Positions 61,048-64,000 of a stretch of 64,000 nt of DNA are shown here, piece after piece. The notes under the pieces were generated by a model that was given only the letters and a program-made list of their open reading frames with translations, made no database searches and was not told the origin of the DNA. Numbering within the stretch: the first letter of the stretch is position 1; each line of letters begins with the position of its first letter. The stretch comes from Undibacter mobilis (lineage in GTDB: Bacteria; Pseudomonadota; Alphaproteobacteria; Rhizobiales; Xanthobacteraceae), in the NCBI RefSeq assembly GCF_003367195.1, contig NZ_QRGO01000001.1:544501-608500 (forward strand). The letters run 5' to 3'. The position numbers and the translations under genes were made by a program.

Positions 61048-63174
61048 TTAGCCAGCCTTGCCGTCTAGCCGCTCAATGCCCGCCGCCAGCCGCGGCGGCC
61101 AAAGGACGCGCGTGACCCGCGTCATCAGCGCCGGATAGCGGCGTTCGAGCCACGCAAAGCCGATCTGCTGCATGAAGGCGGCGGCAACCAGCAGCGTCAG
61201 GAACCAGGTCAGGAAGTGGTAGCGCGCGGTGGCCACGTAAAACAGTGCCACTGCATGCTGAGCCAGCGCCGCGCCGCCAACCAGCCGCAGCCACGGATCG
61301 AAGCGACGGCCACGCACCACGACATAAACGAGCATCGCGACGCCGGCGGCGTTGAGCGGCACTGTCCAGTATGATTCGGCCGGCCCGGACAGCCAGTTCG
61401 GAATCTGCATCATCGCGCGATGCGTCAAGCCCCCGCTGAAGTCGAGCGTCAAGACTTCGCGCAACGCGCCGATCCATGCCGATGGCGGCATGACCAATAC
61501 CAGCGGATGGCCGGCATTGTCGCTGAACAGCACGAAGCGGCCGCCGAACACCCAGTTGTGCCAGGCCATCGAGAACACCGGCAGGAAGCCGATGCACATG
61601 CCGGCGAGACGCGACCATTGCCGCCAATACAAAGCGGCAAGCCCGGCGCCGCCGAGAAGCACCGCCGCGGCCGGCGCCACCAGAGGCTTCATGCCGATGC
61701 CGAGCGCAATCAGCAGCGCGCCGAAAAAGGCCGGCCAGAAGCGGTTGTCCGGGCCTGATCGTCGCGGGCCAAGAAGCGGCAGCAGCCCGGCCATGAACAG
61801 AATGTAGCAGGCGGGATCGGCAAAGCCGCGCGCCGCCCATTTCGAGTAGTCGATGAAGCTGGTGCCGAAAATGGTGCCGATCGGAATCAAGAAAAGGATG
61901 GCAAACGCCAGAGGCCATGGCGACGGCAGAAAGCGCCGGAACAACGCGAGCACAATGAACGACAGCACCAGAACGAGCGATAGATACCCGAGATAAGTAT
62001 CGCCGAACACGATGTGTTCGAGCGCGCGGAAATAGCGCAGCGCCGGTCCACCGTAATAGAAAATACTCTCGCCACCTTCGAGGAAGCCGCGCCAGTGTCC
62101 CGCCAGCATCGCCTGCAGCATGTCGCGGCCGACGCTGTCGTAGAACATGCCGTCGTCGCCGCCGTCGAAGGGACGCACGCCGCCAAGGAAACTCGCATCG
62201 TCGATGGCGATCACGGCAATCGCCAGCGCGAGCAGAAGCAGCGGCGCGGTTGCGCGGCACGGCCGCAGCCGGATCAGCAACAGCACGATCTCGGCGATGG
62301 CGGCGAATTTGATCAGCGGCTGCAGCCATTGCTTGAGCCGCACGCCAAGCGGCCCTTCAAGGTGCATCGTTAGCGTGTCCGGTTTGATGCCGACACCGAC
62401 GACGCGGCGGCCGGCATCGTCGGGCACGATGGTGCGGCAACCTTTTGCGGCTTCGGGCGCGAAGCGTTCACCCGCGCCTTCCCACAGCACATCGCCGGTC
62501 CAGCACAATTGTCCGCCGACATAAGCGGCCGGCAGCCGGATCATCGTGAACCACGGCATAGTGAGATGCCAGCGATCATAGCCTTTCCAGGCCCGGCCAT
62601 CGCGGCGCGCGCGCTGCACATCGCTCACGGGGTACCAGTTGAAGCGCATCTCGTTGATGAAACCGAGCCGGTGCCAGATCGGATCGGCGACATCGAAGCG
62701 CGTCACCGCGCGCGACAGATCGGACGTGTGAAAGATGCCATCCGCAGAAAAGGCATAGACGCGATCGGGCATGACGCCCGCGCGCCAGCAGCCCGACGCC
62801 GCCGGATCGCAGCGCTTGTCAGGCGGATATTGCTTGTCGAACGCGCCTGCCATGTGGCGATAGACATCGGCTGGCAGATCGCGCTCCAACACGCCGCCGG
62901 GCAGGAAGACATTGAAGCCTTCGTCGATGCGCGGCGGTGCCAGCGCCACCTGCGCGCCGATGGCCACGGCGACAACCGCAGCGGCGGCACCCCAGCGTCT
63001 GGGGTCGACGCGAACGGTCCCGGTGAAGATGGCAACCGCGGCCAGCGCCAAAGCCGCATAGATCGCGACGTCATTGATCGGCAGGCCGGCCACGGCGACT
63101 GCAAGCGCAAACACGGCAAGCTTCACCCCGGTCCGGGAGGTCTGCGACTCGGCTTCGGGGCTTATGTCCTGCAT
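61048..63174 (-). CDS. Large polytopic membrane protein, GT-C-like, unknown
   Basis: A 708-residue protein with about a dozen or more hydrophobic segments. After three N-terminal helices comes a soluble stretch of roughly 200 residues (about 85-285) with several cysteines, probably periplasmic, then a helix-rich half containing GGDDGMFYDSVGRDMLQAML and aromatic loops. The overall plan resembles GT-C glycosyltransferases of envelope polysaccharides, but I cannot show a defined catalytic motif. No homologue is recognised. A methyltransferase gene lies divergently next to it. Confidence 0.7.
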   Translation of the reverse strand: MQDISPEAESQTSRTGVKLAVFALAVAVAGLPINDVAIYAALALAAVAIFTGTVRVDPRRWGAAAAVVAVAIGAQVALAPPRIDEGFNVFLPGGVLERDLPADVYRHMAGAFDKQYPPDKRCDPAASGCWRAGVMPDRVYAFSADGIFHTSDLSRAVTRFDVADPIWHRLGFINEMRFNWYPVSDVQRARRDGRAWKGYDRWHLTMPWFTMIRLPAAYVGGQLCWTGDVLWEGAGERFAPEAAKGCRTIVPDDAGRRVVGVGIKPDTLTMHLEGPLGVRLKQWLQPLIKFAAIAEIVLLLIRLRPCRATAPLLLLALAIAVIAIDDASFLGGVRPFDGGDDGMFYDSVGRDMLQAMLAGHWRGFLEGGESIFYYGGPALRYFRALEHIVFGDTYLGYLSLVLVLSFIVLALFRRFLPSPWPLAFAILFLIPIGTIFGTSFIDYSKWAARGFADPACYILFMAGLLPLLGPRRSGPDNRFWPAFFGALLIALGIGMKPLVAPAAAVLLGGAGLAALYWRQWSRLAGMCIGFLPVFSMAWHNWVFGGRFVLFSDNAGHPLVLVMPPSAWIGALREVLTLDFSGGLTHRAMMQIPNWLSGPAESYWTVPLNAAGVAMLVYVVVRGRRFDPWLRLVGGAALAQHAVALFYVATARYHFLTWFLTLLVAAAFMQQIGFAWLERRYPALMTRVTRVLWPPRLAAGIERLDGKAG

Positions 63175-63304
63175 GGCGCTGCCATAGCATCACGGCGCCG
63201 CCACCGCCACTTGCCGGCTGCGGTTAACCGGCTTTAAAAGCTCGGTAAATCGCCGCGGGGCGAAACATTGTCGGGGCCGAAAAGCCCGTGCTAGAAGCCG
63301 CTTC

Positions 63305-64000
63305 ATGTCGGTCATTCTGTCGCAAAATAAAGAGAGAGAAATCGCGTTCTTCGACAGCCACGGGGCGTCGAAGGCCTATGACGTTTTCACGCCCGACACC
63401 AACGAGCGCATTATCGACATCGTGGCGCGGCTCGGCGGGTTTACGCCCGGCGCCCGGATCGCCGACCTCGGCTGCGGCTCGGGGGTGTTCACCGGCCTGC
63501 TCAACCGCCGCGGCTTTGCCTGCACCGGCGTCGATCTCAGCCCCAAGCTGATCCGCATCGCGCGTGAGGCGCATCCCGGCATCGACTTCCAGGAAGGCGA
63601 CATCGAGCGGCTGCCCTTTGCCGATGACAGCTTTGACGGTGTACTGCTGGCCGGCGTGCTCCACCATCTGCCCGAATTGTCGAAATGCGCCGCCGAGATC
63701 AAACGAATTCTGCGGCCGGGCGGCCGTTTCGTCGCCTTCGATCCGAACCGCATGAATCCGGCGATGTATCTTTATCGCGACCGGTCTTCGCCGCTTTATT
63801 CCTCGGTCGGCGTTACCGAGAACGAGCGCCCGGTGATCGCGCGCAATCTGACCGAGGCGTTTACCGCCGCCGGCTTCAAGACCGGCACCGAATTTCATTC
63901 CGGCATGAAGTATCGCTATCTCGCCTCCGGCGCGCTGCGCTGGCTGCTGCCGGCCTACAATCTCGCCGATAGCGTGTTGTTCGCACCCGCATTCATGGCG
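63305..64000 (+). CDS. Class I SAM-dependent methyltransferase (partial, runs off window)
   Basis: At least 232 residues from the ATG at 63305. It has a Rossmann-type methyltransferase core with motif I RIADLGCGSGVFTG, the acidic residue in CTGVDLSPKLI, and later DDSFDGVLLAGVLHHLPE and RILRPGGRFVAFDPN. It resembles the UbiE/Coq5-like type-11 methyltransferases. The adjoining GT-C-like gene hints at a lipid or polysaccharide acceptor. The stop codon lies outside the window. Confidence 0.88.
   Translation, partial: MSVILSQNKEREIAFFDSHGASKAYDVFTPDTNERIIDIVARLGGFTPGARIADLGCGSGVFTGLLNRRGFACTGVDLSPKLIRIAREAHPGIDFQEGDIERLPFADDSFDGVLLAGVLHHLPELSKCAAEIKRILRPGGRFVAFDPNRMNPAMYLYRDRSSPLYSSVGVTENERPVIARNLTEAFTAAGFKTGTEFHSGMKYRYLASGALRWLLPAYNLADSVLFAPAFMA

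Noticed and set aside
1..64000. CRISPR arrays, rRNA operons, intact transposases
   Set aside because: No regularly spaced repeats, rRNA signatures or intact transposase-like proteins were seen.

Overview
The window is GC-rich, densely coded DNA from an alphaproteobacterium of the Hyphomicrobiales (Rhizobiales), most like the Bradyrhizobium/Rhodopseudomonas/Pseudolabrys side of the order. Evidence is the rhizobial gene order hisD / UPF0262 / low-Mr phosphatase / maf / yacG / tRNA-Phe, a HemP-HmuTUV haem locus with an HmuQ-type haem oxygenase, an RpoE-ChrR module, many TRAP/Liv/Ssu-type transporters, and CATTCCGGG...CCCGGAATG palindromic intergenic repeats. It looks chromosomal.

Layout. (1) 1-5851: phosphate regulon on the minus strand, phoR-pstSCAB-phoU, with a perfect 7-4-7 Pho box before pstS and a strong stem-loop between pstS and pstC. 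(2) 5921-8273: a YbhN-type membrane protein and an orphan FMN/2Fe-2S reductase. (3) 8280-15215: haem acquisition; receptor hmuR, IsdG-type haem oxygenase, hutX and a small cytochrome c on the minus strand, divergent from hemP-hmuTUV. (4) 15233-23754: an aromatic-acid block with a LysR regulator, a flavin monooxygenase, a TRAP transporter, GalB-like hydratase, GalC/LigK-like aldolase, a GntR regulator and a GlcG-like protein. (5) 23791-31839: kdpFABC-kdpDE plus an extra 27-residue ORF upstream of kdpF. (6) 31963-38173: an RpoE-ChrR envelope/lipid stress module in which I find three promoters of identical form, TGATCC-N16-CGTA, serving a DUF2177 gene, the rpoE-chrR-DUF1295 operon, and a flavin oxidase/DUF1365/CFA-synthase-like operon. 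(7) 38287-42842: a tightly overlapping ABC importer operon with its own GntR regulator and an uncharacterised small membrane protein. (8) 43027-51552: a branched-chain-type (Liv) importer, two enolase-superfamily enzymes and a LysR regulator, bounded by a frameshifted integrase fragment on one side and a Toprim (primase) fragment next to the 3' end of tRNA-Phe on the other; this reads as a decayed genomic island carrying a sugar-acid or similar catabolic cassette. (9) 51552-61031: housekeeping block (tRNA-Phe, split TPP decarboxylase, yacG, acyl-CoA ligase, maf, phosphatase, UPF0262, hisD, DUF2948, PPOX-family, murA, tRNA-Thr). (10) 61048-64000: a large GT-C-like membrane protein and a class I methyltransferase that runs off the window.

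The most promising material is the RpoE-ChrR lipid module, because the three matched promoters define a local regulon and its methyltransferase has lost two of the residues that cyclopropane synthases use to hold bicarbonate. Next come the decayed island at tRNA-Phe, the unnamed micro-ORF before kdpF, and the unidentified two-permease ABC operon. I saw no CRISPR array, rRNA or intact transposase.
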